A stretch of 64,000 nt of DNA from Oscillospiraceae bacterium (GTDB lineage Bacteria > Bacillota > Clostridia > Oscillospirales > Oscillospiraceae). Positions 32,573-41,443 of the stretch are shown piece after piece. The notes under the pieces are model-generated. The model saw nothing but the letters and a program-made list of their open reading frames with translations. It had not been told where the DNA came from and made no database searches. The DNA is taken from assembly GCA_022793095.1 (NCBI GenBank), contig JAAWCD010000054.1:44664-108663 (forward strand), written 5' to 3'. Made by a program: the position numbers and the translations under genes. Numbering within the stretch: position 1 is the first letter of the stretch; every line of letters begins with the position of its first letter.

Positions 32573-33091
32573 TTATTTGCGTTTGCGGCGCTTCCACGGA
32601 TCGACAACGCGGTACTGCAAGATCGTCATCCAGCGGGAGAACGCATAGTCATACACGAGGAAAAACAGGTTCCCGCCGGGGAAGACCAGCGGCAGCGGCA
32701 CCTGCACGCCCTCGAACAGAAATTCCTTCAGAAAAATTACGCAAAAGATCAATACTCCGTTGAAAAACGCCAGCTTTCCCACCCATTCCAGTGCCCGGCG
32801 GTTCCGTGTTTCCAGCCAGGACTTTACCACCGGGTACAGCCCGAAGGCGATGAGGAACAGCAGCGCCGCCGCCTTGCTGGGAATCAAAATCAGCGCCAGC
32901 ACCCCAGCGGCCACACAGCAGAGGAGCCCTGCCTTGACGCCCATGGCGGCGACTACGGTGCCCACAATCAGACCCGCCGCCATGTCCATCACCAGTTCCA
33001 TGGAGGGAATCAGGCAGCCCAAATACATCACTGTAACCGCCAGCGCCGCCATCAGTGCGCCAAAGGTCAGCTCCTGTGTCTGCCGCTTCAT
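32573..33091 (-). CDS. Small integral membrane protein, possibly ECF-type S component
   Basis: A 172-residue protein with about five or six hydrophobic segments, starting MKRQTQELTFGALMAAL behind GGGAGGGAGC. The opening, a short polar stretch and then helix FGALMAALAVTVMYLGCL, resembles substrate-capture (S) components of energy-coupling-factor vitamin transporters and the YybS-like family. No riboswitch or vitamin gene nearby points to a substrate. The C-terminus is strongly basic. A longer in-frame start at 33157 would translate a family A repeat and is rejected. The family call is tentative. Confidence 0.65.
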   Translation of the reverse strand: MKRQTQELTFGALMAALAVTVMYLGCLIPSMELVMDMAAGLIVGTVVAAMGVKAGLLCCVAAGVLALILIPSKAAALLFLIAFGLYPVVKSWLETRNRRALEWVGKLAFFNGVLIFCVIFLKEFLFEGVQVPLPLVFPGGNLFFLVYDYAFSRWMTILQYRVVDPWKRRKRK

Positions 33092-33132
33092 TGCGCCGCT
33101 CCCTCCCATCAAAAACCGTTTCACGCTTTCAC

Positions 33133-33224
33133 GCTTTCTTGAAAGAAAGCTTAGCAAAGAACTTTAAACTGATTCTGCCGGAAATCCGGCGTACCAATAC
33201 AGACTGAAGTTCTTTTGGATCCTT
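33133..33224. repeat. Family A intergenic repeat, interrupted by a family B element
   Basis: Hairpin GCTTTCTTGAAAGAAAGC and tail GCAAAGAACTTTAAAC face the minus-strand membrane-protein gene. The opposite half, GAAGTTCTTTTGGATCC, breaks off where the family B element begins. Confidence 0.85.
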
Positions 33225-33393
33225 TTAGAAGCTGTATTCATAACCGGGGAATGGCAGATGGACGAAGGATTTTGTTGTCAGGCAAGACAATTTTTCACCG
33301 GAATCCTTGGTGGATTCCAAGAAAAATTGGCGCGGCGTGACGGCAAAAGACGAGTTCAGATGCCGTTCAACGGTTGTGAATACAGCTTCTTAA
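33225..33393. repeat. Family B inverted-repeat element
   Basis: About 169 bp with ends TTAGAAGCTGTATTCATAACC and, reverse-complemented, TTAAGAAGCTGTATTCACAACC. The core is CACCGGAATCC and GGATTCCAAG inside longer arms CAATTTTTC/GAAAAATTG. It is nearly identical, in reverse orientation, to the copy at 50521. Confidence 0.92.
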
Positions 33394-33395
33394 TT

Positions 33396-33995
33396 CTAAC
33401 ACCCGAAGCCGCGGCACATGCAGTTCATGCACAGCAGGGTAGGGCAGCAGTCGCAGGCGTTGAACCCGCCATAGCCCATGGGCCGGTACGCCTGACCGCC
33501 CATCTGCATGTAGCTCATGGCCTGCCGGTACTCCGGATTGCCCGGGTCCATGGCTGCCGCCCGCTGATAATTGGCCAGGGCCTCGTCCAGCCAGCCTTTC
33601 TGATAGGCGATGCTTCCCGAGAGAAAATACCACTCGGCATCCCGGCTGGGCGCCTGCATGAGCAAATGTTCCGCGCGGGCCAGATTGCCGCCGCTGATGG
33701 CTGACCGTACCTGAGCGTAAATAGGGGAGGAAGAGGCGCTTTGCTGATAGCCTGAGGACCGCTGCTGCTGGTAGGCCGCTCCTCCGCCGCCGTAGGAGGA
33801 ACCTCCGGCCCGCTGCTTGGTGATGGTCTCGTAGGCCTCGTTGATCTCCTTCATCTTCTCCTCCGCCAAATCGGCCAGAGGATTGTCCTGATAGTTGTCC
33901 GGATGGTACTTGCGGGCCAGCTCCCGATAGGCCTTCCTGACCTCGTCGCCGCTGGCGTTGGATTGGATGCCGAGGACGCTGTACGGATCGTTCAT
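33396..33995 (-). CDS. J-domain protein with TPR-like repeats and a cysteine-rich tail
   Basis: A 199-residue protein: an N-terminal DnaJ domain (about residues 1-70) with the essential HPD motif in RKYHPDNY, a Gly/Gln/Ser/Tyr-rich linker (about 71-105), and TPR-like helices (about 110-165: [20 protein letters not shown], then an [18 protein letters not shown] repeat). The tail is rich in Cys ([16 protein letters not shown]). J domains stimulate DnaK ATPase; the rest presumably selects the client. The start at 33995 overlaps the stop of the DUF5685-like gene by ATGA and follows GGAGAATGGC. Such pairs recur in clostridia, but their role is not known. Confidence 0.88.
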   Translation of the reverse strand: MNDPYSVLGIQSNASGDEVRKAYRELARKYHPDNYQDNPLADLAEEKMKEINEAYETITKQRAGGSSYGGGGAAYQQQRSSGYQQSASSSPIYAQVRSAISGGNLARAEHLLMQAPSRDAEWYFLSGSIAYQKGWLDEALANYQRAAAMDPGNPEYRQAMSYMQMGGQAYRPMGYGGFNACDCCPTLLCMNCMCRGFGC

Positions 33996-34882
33996 GAGCC
34001 ATTCTCCTGTTGGATTTTTTTCTTTTTCGTTCTCCACTGGTCCGTCAGGACCAGATGCTCCACCATAGGCATGCCCAGACAGAGGATGTTTTCCAAAATG
34101 GGGGACCAATCCCCCGGCTCCAGCAGATAAAAGGCGGACAAAGCCAGATTCCGGGAGTGGAGCAGGGTCAGGCCCAGCTGCTCCCGGGCCTGATCGTCCC
34201 CCTCGCCGCCAGGCGGAAGGCCATAGCGCAGATTGACCGGATTGTAGCCGCCGCGCTTCCGGTCCTCCTTCCGGTCGTCCCAGGCGTCCGCCAGGTAAAT
34301 CCAGCGGCCCACATGGTAAAGAAGCTGCTCCATGGCCCTGCGGCGGGCCTCGTCCTCCGAGGCCGGCGCGGCGGCCTGAAGGATCCGGGCAAAGGTGTCC
34401 GCCGGCCGGTCCAGAGAGGGGCAGCGCTCCTTCTCCAGCGTTCCCAGCCGCGCCAGCTGCTCCCGCACCTGGGCGTCAAAGGCGGGCCGCAGCTTGGCCG
34501 CCTTCCGATAGGCGGGCCGGAACAGCCAGCACAGCAGCCGGGCAGGGAGGCCCTCCAGACAGCCGGAGTCCTCCACCTGGTCCCGCAGCTTCCACCAGGT
34601 CAAAATGACGCTTTCATCCGCCGCCGCCTCCATGCCCTCGTTGGCCGGGCAGCAGGAACGGGGACGGAAGGGGCTGACAGCGCACCGGCGCCGTTCGCAG
34701 GCTGAAAGAGTCCCAGGGGAGAGGAGCATCGCCAGAAAGGTAAAATCGTAGTTCAGCAGAAACCGGCTTCCAAAGCCGTACCGCCGGCCCAGGGTGTGGC
34801 AGAGGCCGCAGTAGGCGGACTGGAACTGCTCCAGCTCCCGGACCCTCAGCTCCTCCCGGCAGGGCAGAATATAGCCGAACAT
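33992..34882 (-). CDS. DUF5685-like protein
   Basis: A 296-residue, mostly helical protein, starting [17 protein letters not shown]. Cys pairs early on (CGLCHTLG, about residue 25, and CERRRC, CCPANE) could bind metal. An acidic stretch, [21 protein letters not shown], lies near residue 200 and resembles the Asp-rich helix of trans-isoprenyl synthases, though that may be coincidence. I match it from memory to the family of unknown function DUF5685, which is often found beside J-domain proteins. It is translationally coupled to the J-domain gene and begins exactly at the end of cdaR, so it belongs to the cdaAR operon. Confidence 0.7.
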   Translation of the reverse strand: MFGYILPCREELRVRELEQFQSAYCGLCHTLGRRYGFGSRFLLNYDFTFLAMLLSPGTLSACERRRCAVSPFRPRSCCPANEGMEAAADESVILTWWKLRDQVEDSGCLEGLPARLLCWLFRPAYRKAAKLRPAFDAQVREQLARLGTLEKERCPSLDRPADTFARILQAAAPASEDEARRRAMEQLLYHVGRWIYLADAWDDRKEDRKRGGYNPVNLRYGLPPGGEGDDQAREQLGLTLLHSRNLALSAFYLLEPGDWSPILENILCLGMPMVEHLVLTDQWRTKKKKIQQENGS

Positions 34883-36111
34883 CAGCGGCGGACCGAAACG
34901 ATGATGGTGTGTTCACCCACCGCGCCCACATCGTCGAAGCCATCCACGTAGACAGTGACCGGCACCCGGTAGGTGCCCGCCGAGGCGGAGATGTCCTCCA
35001 GATTGGCCACCACCCGGATGTTGCTCTCCATCACCAGGTCCAGAGAGGCCTCCGGCCCCCGGATGCGGATGGGAACGGACTGGCTCACCGCCTCCACCGT
35101 GCAGTCCTCCGGCTTGTTGATATATTGGATGCCGTCGGAGCTGACCGTCATGGTCCGGGTATCCAGACCGTTCACCGTCACCGAGACAGTGGCCGTGGTC
35201 AAGCCGCTCAGGTTGATGAGGTCGGAGGAGATGGGGATGTTCCGCTCAAAGGCGGCGGTGCTCACCACCTGGGACAGGTCGATGGGGTCCAGGGTGATGG
35301 AGTTATAGGCGTCCAGCTGGGCCTTGTCCCCGGCCAGAATCACCGACTTGGGCTCGATTTCAAAGGTGGCGTTGCTGCTGGTGGCGCCGCCGCCGCTGAT
35401 GAACTCCACATTCAGGGGGATTTCCCGGATATAGCCCGCGAGCATGGTCACAAGCACAGTCTCCTGGCCCAGCTGAATATTGGTGCTGTCAATGACGCTG
35501 CCCTCCTTGTCCACCAGGGTGGGGGTCATATTTTCGTTGATGCTAGCGGACACATCCTTCCGGTCAATGACGACCTCGGCGTGGTCCACCCGCTCCAGCA
35601 GCTCCGCCTCGCCGCTGATCTCGATGACGTTGGGCGAGCAGAGAACCTCGTCCGCCCAGTAGCCCTCAGCCAGGCTGCCGCTGAAGATGCCTTTGACCTC
35701 CACCGTTTTCGTGGTCATCCGGACCACCTTCAGGTCGATATCCAGAGAAATCTGCTCCACGCTGACGCTGTTGTTGGGGATACTGCTGGGGTAAACCACG
35801 GAACAGCGGATGGCCTGCACACCGGTGCTGACGATGCCGGACACGTCGGCCTGTACCCGGACGTTGGCGGCGCTCAGCTGCATGATAACCGGGCGGCGGC
35901 CCTGAAAGGTCAGGTAAATGGTCTCATTTCCGGTCTTGTCCAGCATCAGGCCCCGGGCCTGAAGGCTTTCTTCGCCTACATACGTGACAGGCAGCGTCAG
36001 AGACAGGCGGGAATCGTCGCTTTCGTCGGTCACGTAAAGCCAGAGAATCACAGCGGCCAGAAGGGCCAGAATCATGTAGAACAGCTTGCTGTCCAGTATC
36101 TTATTTATCAT
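34882..36111 (-). CDS. cdaR: CdaA regulatory protein CdaR (YbbR-domain)
   Basis: A 409-residue protein with an N-terminal membrane anchor (about residues 10-26, FYMILALLAAVILWLYV) and four extracytoplasmic YbbR repeats of about 80-90 residues each, where VxLxGxxxxLxxxxxI-type strands can be followed (for example VEVKGIFSGSLAEGYWADEV and IEISGEAELLERVDHAEVVI). CdaR binds and regulates the diadenylate cyclase CdaA. It overlaps the end of cdaA by 11 bases. In many Firmicutes glmM follows; here a DUF5685-like gene and a J-domain gene take its place. Confidence 0.92.
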   Translation of the reverse strand: MINKILDSKLFYMILALLAAVILWLYVTDESDDSRLSLTLPVTYVGEESLQARGLMLDKTGNETIYLTFQGRRPVIMQLSAANVRVQADVSGIVSTGVQAIRCSVVYPSSIPNNSVSVEQISLDIDLKVVRMTTKTVEVKGIFSGSLAEGYWADEVLCSPNVIEISGEAELLERVDHAEVVIDRKDVSASINENMTPTLVDKEGSVIDSTNIQLGQETVLVTMLAGYIREIPLNVEFISGGGATSSNATFEIEPKSVILAGDKAQLDAYNSITLDPIDLSQVVSTAAFERNIPISSDLINLSGLTTATVSVTVNGLDTRTMTVSSDGIQYINKPEDCTVEAVSQSVPIRIRGPEASLDLVMESNIRVVANLEDISASAGTYRVPVTVYVDGFDDVGAVGEHTIIVSVRR

Positions 36112-36994
36112 CGGAGGACGCTCCCTTTTTCTTCTTGAAGAGCCCGTTCAGGGTCAGCTCCTTGACCTTGTGGAAATTTCCTTTCTCGTCGGCCTCCTCG
36201 GGCATCAGCTCCTTGCGGAGCAGCCGGTCCAGAGTCTCCGGGGCCAAATGGCGCTTGAGCATGCCGCCCACGGCCACGGAGATGGAGCCGGTCTCCTCAG
36301 AGACAATGGCGATCACCGCGTCGGAATGCTCGCTCATGCCAATGCCCGCCCGGTGCCGCATGCCCAGATCCCGGCTCAGGTTGACGTTGCCGGACAGGGG
36401 CAGCATGCAGCCCGCCGCGGCGATGCGGCCGTTCCGAACGATGACCGCGCCGTCGTGCATGGGGGCTTTGTTCCAGAAAATGTTTTTCAGCAGCTCGCTG
36501 GACACCCTGGCGTCCAGTACGGTGCCGGACTTGATGCTGTCCTCCAGGATGATGTTCCGCTCGAAGACCATCAGCGCGCCCACCTTGTCCTTGGACAGCT
36601 GAGCGTAGGCCTGTACAGTCTGATGGATGGCGTTGTCCAGCTCGTCAAAGGTGTCGCTGCGGGCAAAGACGCCGCTGAGCTTCCCGCTGCTGCCCATCTG
36701 CTCCAAAAAGCGCCGGATTTCCGGCGTGAACAGAATCACCAGCAGCAGCAGGCCCAGTTCCACCATTTGATTGAGGGCGGTGCTCAGCACCCGCAGATGG
36801 AACTGGCCGGAGAGCCAGACCACCAGCAGAATCAGCAGCACGCCCTTGACCACCTGGCCGGACCGGGTTTTTCGGGCCAGCAGCATCAGCCGGTAGAGCA
36901 GGTAGGCCATGATGAGGATATCCACCAGGTCGGACAGGCCGATGATCCTGCGGTATCCCATCAGATTTTCCGCGATTTCTGTAATCCAATCCAT
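36101..36994 (-). CDS. cdaA: Diadenylate cyclase CdaA
   Basis: A 297-residue membrane-bound enzyme that makes cyclic di-AMP from two ATP. Three N-terminal helices (about residues 15-95) are followed by the DAC domain with both signature motifs, MHDGAVIV (DGA) and GMRHRAGIGMSE (RHR). Cyclic di-AMP controls potassium and osmolyte uptake, wall integrity and sporulation in Firmicutes. The C-terminal tail is longer and more charged than in B. subtilis. It is first in its operon, with a good promoter about 130 bases upstream and a family A repeat in the leader. The ribosome site is weak (GGATGTGAATG). Confidence 0.96.
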   Translation of the reverse strand: MDWITEIAENLMGYRRIIGLSDLVDILIMAYLLYRLMLLARKTRSGQVVKGVLLILLVVWLSGQFHLRVLSTALNQMVELGLLLLVILFTPEIRRFLEQMGSSGKLSGVFARSDTFDELDNAIHQTVQAYAQLSKDKVGALMVFERNIILEDSIKSGTVLDARVSSELLKNIFWNKAPMHDGAVIVRNGRIAAAGCMLPLSGNVNLSRDLGMRHRAGIGMSEHSDAVIAIVSEETGSISVAVGGMLKRHLAPETLDRLLRKELMPEEADEKGNFHKVKELTLNGLFKKKKGASSDDK

Positions 36995-37018
36995 TTTTCA
37001 TTCACATCCAAACATTCT

Positions 37019-37064
37019 GTTCTTTTTTCTTGAAAGAAAAAAGAACCCAAAAAAGAACTTCAAA
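37019..37064. repeat. Family A intergenic repeat, half unit, in the cdaA leader
   Basis: Hairpin GTTCTTTTTTCTTGAAAG with AAAGAAAAAAGAAC, a longer A/T stem of the GTTC/GAAC type, then CCAAAAAAGAACTTCAAAC. It lies between the cdaA promoter and start codon. Confidence 0.88.
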
Positions 37065-37121
37065 CGGCGGTGTACGGCGGGTTTTGCGGTTGTGGGGGAC
37101 CGCCGTTTTTATCCCCTGGTT

Positions 37122-37150
37122 ATTATAGCGTATTCCCTCGGCCTTGACAA
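37122..37150 (-). promoter_or_regulatory. Sigma-A promoter of the cdaA operon
   Basis: Read on the minus strand: TTGTCA, 17-bp spacer, perfect TATAAT. The start codon of cdaA is about 130 bases downstream. Confidence 0.85.
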
Positions 37151-37170
37151 GTAAACATTCCTTTAATTTC

Positions 37171-37336
37171 TTGGCCTTGCTTGATAAATGGCAATGTGCC
37201 CAACAGCGAGGAATTTTTTTGTCTGGCAAACAATTTTTCCGCAGGAATCCTGACGGATTTCAAGAAAAAATTGTGCCGTCCAGGCGGAAAAAGGTCCGCT
37301 GCTTGGGCATGTTGACATTTTTCAAACAAGGCCTTA
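37171..37336. repeat. Family B inverted-repeat element
   Basis: About 166 bp. Left end GGCCTTGCTTGATAAATGG and right end (reverse complement) GGCCTTGTTTGAAAAATGT match over about 30 bp, but differ from the ends of the 33225 and 50521 copies. The core CCGCAGGAATCCTGACGGAT is shared. Confidence 0.9.
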
Positions 37337-37413
37337 TGACGAAGTAGATTTTGTTTCCCCTTTTCCTCCAGATATGTTATGATAGCACCATCCGAAACAC
37401 AACGGAGGTTCCC

Positions 37414-38397
37414 ATGAAAGAATTTGTCATCGGAAAAAACGACGCCGGGCAGCGGCTGGACCGCTGGCTGGCCAAGACCCTGCCCCTGCTTCCCGGGCCT
37501 CTGGCCCAGAAGTACATCCGCCTCAAGCGGGTCAAGGTCAATGGAAAAGGCTCCCAAAAGGACGTTCGTCTGACGGCGGGCGACGTGCTCCAGCTGTATA
37601 TCAACGATGAATTTTTTGAAACGCCCACACCGGAAAACGCTTTTTTGAAATTGTTTCGCCCTCAATTGGACATCCTGTATGAGGACGGGCACCTGCTTCT
37701 GGTCAACAAAAAGCCCGGCCTGGTGGTCCACGCCGGCGAGCACGAGAAGGTCAACACCCTTATCAACCACATTCAGGCCTACCTTTATCAAAAAAAGGAA
37801 TGGTCGCCCTATGATGAACACTCCTTTGCGCCCGCCCTGTGCAACCGGATTGACCGGAACACCGGCGGCATTGTCATCGCCGCCAAGACCGCCGAAGCGC
37901 TGCGGGTCATGAATCAGAAAATCCGGGACCGGGAGCTGACCAAGCGCTACCTCTGCGTGGTACACGGGAAGCTCAATCCGCCGGAGGGGAAGCTGGAGGG
38001 CTATCTCTGGAAGGACGAGGCGAAGAAGCAGGTCTTTGTCAAGCAAAGGCCCGTTCCAGGGGCCAGGACCGCCGTGACCCTGTACCGGACGCTGGCTGTC
38101 CGGAAGGGCCTCTCCCTGGTGGAGTGCGACCTTATCACTGGCCGGACCCATCAGATTCGGGCCCAGTTCGCCGCCGCCGGGCACCCGCTGCTGGGGGATG
38201 GCAAGTACGGCAGTGAGCGGAAAAACAAGGAATATGGACGGAACGGGCAGGCCCTCTGGTCCTACAGGCTGTCCTTCGACTTTACCACGGACGCCGGAGC
38301 GCTGGAATACCTCAGCGGACAAAGCTGGCAGGTGGAGCGGGTGGACTTTGTGGACGAGTATTTTCCTGGTTTTTCTGTGCAAAACGGAGAAAAATAG
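37414..38397 (+). CDS. RluA-family 23S rRNA/tRNA pseudouridine synthase
   Basis: A 327-residue enzyme with an N-terminal S4 RNA-binding domain (about residues 10-65, RLDRWLAKTLP and later KVNGKGSQKDVRLTAGD) and the catalytic domain. The active-site Asp lies in NRIDRNTGGIV, where most RluA proteins have HRLDxxTSG. GRTHQIRAQFAAAGHPLLGD is the second conserved block. It isomerises uridines in structured RNA; the exact target (RluC, RluD or RluB class) cannot be assigned. The ATG at 37414 follows CGGAGG. It is a single-gene unit between a family B element and the polyamine transporter. Confidence 0.92.
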   Translation: MKEFVIGKNDAGQRLDRWLAKTLPLLPGPLAQKYIRLKRVKVNGKGSQKDVRLTAGDVLQLYINDEFFETPTPENAFLKLFRPQLDILYEDGHLLLVNKKPGLVVHAGEHEKVNTLINHIQAYLYQKKEWSPYDEHSFAPALCNRIDRNTGGIVIAAKTAEALRVMNQKIRDRELTKRYLCVVHGKLNPPEGKLEGYLWKDEAKKQVFVKQRPVPGARTAVTLYRTLAVRKGLSLVECDLITGRTHQIRAQFAAAGHPLLGDGKYGSERKNKEYGRNGQALWSYRLSFDFTTDAGALEYLSGQSWQVERVDFVDEYFPGFSVQNGEK

Positions 38398-38457
38398 ACC
38401 TTTCCGGGAGCTCTTTGGCGGAAACGATAGAATCTGCGGGAATTATGCCGAATCTTA

Positions 38458-38486
38458 TTGACTTTTCCAGAACAACCCGTTATATT
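38458..38486 (+). promoter_or_regulatory. Sigma-A promoter of potABCD
   Basis: TTGACT at 38458-38463 and TATATT at 38481-38486 with a 17-bp spacer. About 165 bases of leader, including a family A repeat, precede potA. Confidence 0.8.
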
Positions 38487-38584
38487 GTATCTCATTACAA
38501 GCTCCGTCTGCGCTTTCCTTGAAAACAGGATGCAGGGCGTCCCTACAGGGGAGCTGCCGCCCGGTCGAACCGGCGCGGCACGCC

Positions 38585-38624
38585 AGCTTGAAGTTCTTTT
38601 GGTCCTTTTCTTTCAAGAAAAAGA
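38585..38624. repeat. Family A intergenic repeat, half unit, before potA
   Basis: GCTTGAAGTTCTTTTGG then CCTTTTCTTTCAAGAAAAAG. The hairpin is slightly imperfect. It lies in the transcribed leader, about 30 bases before the start codon. Confidence 0.82.
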
Positions 38625-38652
38625 CGAAATCGGTAGAAATGGGGGAGGATAC

Positions 38653-39780
38653 ATGTCCAAAGAGCTCATCCGCCTGACTGACTGTGTCATGGCGTTCGAC
38701 GATGAGATCATTCTCAATCACATCAATCTCTACATCAACGACAGCGAGTTCCTCACGCTGCTGGGCCCCAGCGGCTGCGGCAAAACAACCACCCTCCGGA
38801 TTATCGGCGGCTTTCAGCAGCCCACCTCCGGAGACGTTTTGTTTGACGGCGTGAGAATCAACCATGTCCCACCGCACAAGCGCCAAGTCAATACGGTCTT
38901 TCAAAAGTACGCCCTGTTCACCCACATGAACATCTTCGAGAACGTGGCCTTCGGCCTTCGCATCGCCAAGGTTCCCGAGCCGGAGATTCAGCGGAGGGTG
39001 GAGGAGGCGCTGGCCCTGGTGAACCTGCCCGGCTACGGAAAACGGTCGGTGCTGTCCCTTTCCGGCGGACAGCAGCAGCGCATTGCCATTGCCCGGGCCA
39101 TCGTCAACCGGCCCAAGGTGCTGCTTTTGGACGAGCCCCTTGGCGCGCTGGATTTGAAGCTCCGAAAAGATATGCAGATCGAGCTGAAAAAAATCCAGCA
39201 GCAGGTGGGCATTACTTTTGTCTATGTAACCCACGATCAGGAAGAGGCGCTCACCATGAGCGACACCATCGTGGTGATGAATAAAGGAGATATCCAGCAG
39301 ATTGGGTCGCCCACCGGCATTTACAACGAGCCGAAAAACGCCTTTGTGGCCGACTTCATCGGCGAGTCCAACATCATCGACGGCGTGATGCTCTCCGACG
39401 GTGTGGTGAAGATGTACGGGAAGAAATTCCAGTGCGTGGATAAGGGCTTCGCCTCCAACGAGGCGGTGGATGTGGTCATCCGGCCCGAGGACATTGACAT
39501 TGTGCCTGAGTCTGAGGGCCAGATCACCGGCGTGGTCACGGAGGTCACCTTCAAAGGGGTCCACTACGACATTATTGTGGACTTCCAGGGCTTCAAGTGG
39601 CTCATTCAGACCACCGACCTGTCCCCGGTGGGGTCCCGCATCGGCGTCAAAATCGACCCGGACGGCTTCCACATCATGAGGAAGAGCCAGTATTCCGGGC
39701 TTTACGGGGATTACAGCTCCTACAGCGACGCCTATGACGAGCTCAACGAGGACCCGGAGGCGGAAAGCGATGAAGAATAA
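38653..39780 (+). CDS. potA: Spermidine/putrescine ABC transporter ATPase PotA
   Basis: A 375-residue ABC ATPase with Walker A GPSGCGKT (about residues 38-45), Q-loop in VFQKYALF, signature LSGGQQQR, Walker [12 protein letters not shown] and H-loop VTHDQEEAL, followed by a C-terminal TOBE regulatory domain (about 280-360). The ATG at 38653 lies 5 bases after GGGGGAGGA; the upstream in-frame extension crosses the promoter leader and is rejected. First gene of a four-gene operon, with PotB starting inside its last codons. It energises import of polyamines. Confidence 0.95.
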   Translation: MSKELIRLTDCVMAFDDEIILNHINLYINDSEFLTLLGPSGCGKTTTLRIIGGFQQPTSGDVLFDGVRINHVPPHKRQVNTVFQKYALFTHMNIFENVAFGLRIAKVPEPEIQRRVEEALALVNLPGYGKRSVLSLSGGQQQRIAIARAIVNRPKVLLLDEPLGALDLKLRKDMQIELKKIQQQVGITFVYVTHDQEEALTMSDTIVVMNKGDIQQIGSPTGIYNEPKNAFVADFIGESNIIDGVMLSDGVVKMYGKKFQCVDKGFASNEAVDVVIRPEDIDIVPESEGQITGVVTEVTFKGVHYDIIVDFQGFKWLIQTTDLSPVGSRIGVKIDPDGFHIMRKSQYSGLYGDYSSYSDAYDELNEDPEAESDEE

Positions 39781-40579
39781 AGCGATTGCCTACCCCTATG
39801 TGGGGTGGATGGCCCTGTTTGTGGCGGCGCCCATCCTGATTATCGTGTTTTACGCCTTTTCTTCCGCCGCCGGCGGCTTTACCCTGGAGCACTTCCGGGA
39901 CATGACCCTGTACGCCGCCGCCTTCGGCCGCTCGCTGCTGCTGGCCGCGGTGGCCACCGTGGCCAGCCTGCTCATCGGCTACCCCATGGCCTACTTTCTC
40001 TCCCGGAGCGGGGGATGGGTCCACCGCATGGCTACCATGCTCATCATGCTGCCCATGTGGATGAACTTCCTGCTTCGGACCTACGCCTGGTCCTTCCTGC
40101 TGGAGCGGAACGGCCTCATCAACCGCTTTTTCAGCCTGTTCGGCCTGGGTCCCTTTCAGATGATCGACACCCAGGGGGCCATTGTGCTGGGCATGGTGTA
40201 CAACTTCATTCCCTATATGATTCTGCCCATCTTCTCCGTCATTGAGAAGATGGACCCCAAGGTCATCGAGGCCGCCCAGGACCTGGGGGCGGACAGTGTG
40301 ACCGTCTTCCGGCGGGTGGTGTTTCCCCTGTCGCTGCCCGGCGTGCTGTCGGGCATCACCATGGTGTTCATCCCCTCGGTGTCCACCTTCGCCATTTCCG
40401 GCCTGCTGGGCGGCAACAAGACCCTTCTCCTGGGCAACCTCATTGACATGCAGTTTTTGGGCAGCGCCTACAATCCCCACCTGGGCAGCGCCATTTCCCT
40501 GGTCATGATGGTCATTGTCATGGGCTGCATGGCCGTGATGAACCACTTCGGTGACGGAGAACAGGGGGTGACCCTGTGA
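39770..40579 (+). CDS. potB: Spermidine/putrescine ABC transporter permease PotB
   Basis: A 269-residue permease with six membrane helices. The coupling-loop sequence [25 protein letters not shown] matches the EAA consensus of the PotB/CysU group. The [20 protein letters not shown] region is typical of PotB. The ATG at 39770 overlaps the end of potA by 11 bases and has GGAGGCGGAAAG upstream. Together with PotC it forms the membrane channel. Confidence 0.94.
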   Translation: MKNKAIAYPYVGWMALFVAAPILIIVFYAFSSAAGGFTLEHFRDMTLYAAAFGRSLLLAAVATVASLLIGYPMAYFLSRSGGWVHRMATMLIMLPMWMNFLLRTYAWSFLLERNGLINRFFSLFGLGPFQMIDTQGAIVLGMVYNFIPYMILPIFSVIEKMDPKVIEAAQDLGADSVTVFRRVVFPLSLPGVLSGITMVFIPSVSTFAISGLLGGNKTLLLGNLIDMQFLGSAYNPHLGSAISLVMMVIVMGCMAVMNHFGDGEQGVTL

Positions 40580-41430
40580 AAAAGAACGGAATTGCCAGCA
40601 GGATCTTTTTGATTCTCTGCTTTCTCTTCCTGTACGCGCCCATTCTGGTGCTGATTGTGTTCTCCTTCAACGCCTCCAAATCCAAGGCGGTGTGGGCGGG
40701 CTTCACCCTGGACTGGTATGTGGAGCTCTTCCAGAACGAGACCATCCTGAACGCCCTGTGGGTCACCTTGCTGGTGTCCCTGCTGGCGGCCATCATTTCC
40801 ACCGTGCTGGGCACGGCCGCGGCCATTGGGTTCCAGAACCTGAGACGCCGGACCCGGAGCGTGTGCATGACGGTCAATAACATTCCTCTGACCAACGCGG
40901 ACATCATCACCGGCGTGTCCATGATGCTGCTGTTCCTCCTGGCGGTGGACGCCTGGAACGGCACCCTGGGCGGCGTGCTGGGCATCCGGCTCAGCCTGGG
41001 CTTCTGGAGCCTGCTCATCGCCCACATCACCTTTGATGTGCCCAATGTGATTCTCTCCGTGCTGCCCAAGCTGCGGCAGCTGGACCCCAACATCTACGAG
41101 GCGGCCCAGGACCTGGGGGACCACGGGTTCCACGCCTTCCGGGCAGTGGTGCTGCCGGAGATCATGCCCGGCGTCATCAACGGGTTTATCATGGCCTTCA
41201 CCCTGTCCATTGACGACTTTGTCATCAGCTACTTCACCGCCGGGAGCCAAACTCAGACCCTTTCCATGGTGGTCTACTCCATGGCCAAGAAGCAGGTCAG
41301 CCCGGAGATCAACGCCCTGTCAGCGCTGATGTTCCTGGTGGTGGTGGGCCTGATGGTGGCGGTCAACCTGCGGCAGGCCGCCCAGGAGCGGCAGGCCAAG
41401 GCGCGGCAAGCCGCCCTCACGGCAAAGTAA
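40576..41430 (+). CDS. potC: Spermidine/putrescine ABC transporter permease PotC
   Basis: A 284-residue permease with six membrane helices, starting at GTG 40576 that overlaps the potB stop (GTGA). FSFNASKSKAVWAGFTLDWY is the classical PotC opening loop. The coupling loop is EAAQDLGDHGFHAFRAVVLPEIMPG, and TLSIDDFVISYFTAG follows, also typical. The C-terminus is a short basic helix rich in Arg, Gln and Ala that is longer than in E. coli PotC. Confidence 0.94.
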   Translation: MKKNGIASRIFLILCFLFLYAPILVLIVFSFNASKSKAVWAGFTLDWYVELFQNETILNALWVTLLVSLLAAIISTVLGTAAAIGFQNLRRRTRSVCMTVNNIPLTNADIITGVSMMLLFLLAVDAWNGTLGGVLGIRLSLGFWSLLIAHITFDVPNVILSVLPKLRQLDPNIYEAAQDLGDHGFHAFRAVVLPEIMPGVINGFIMAFTLSIDDFVISYFTAGSQTQTLSMVVYSMAKKQVSPEINALSALMFLVVVGLMVAVNLRQAAQERQAKARQAALTAK

Positions 41431-41443
41431 GGGGGGCATGGCG

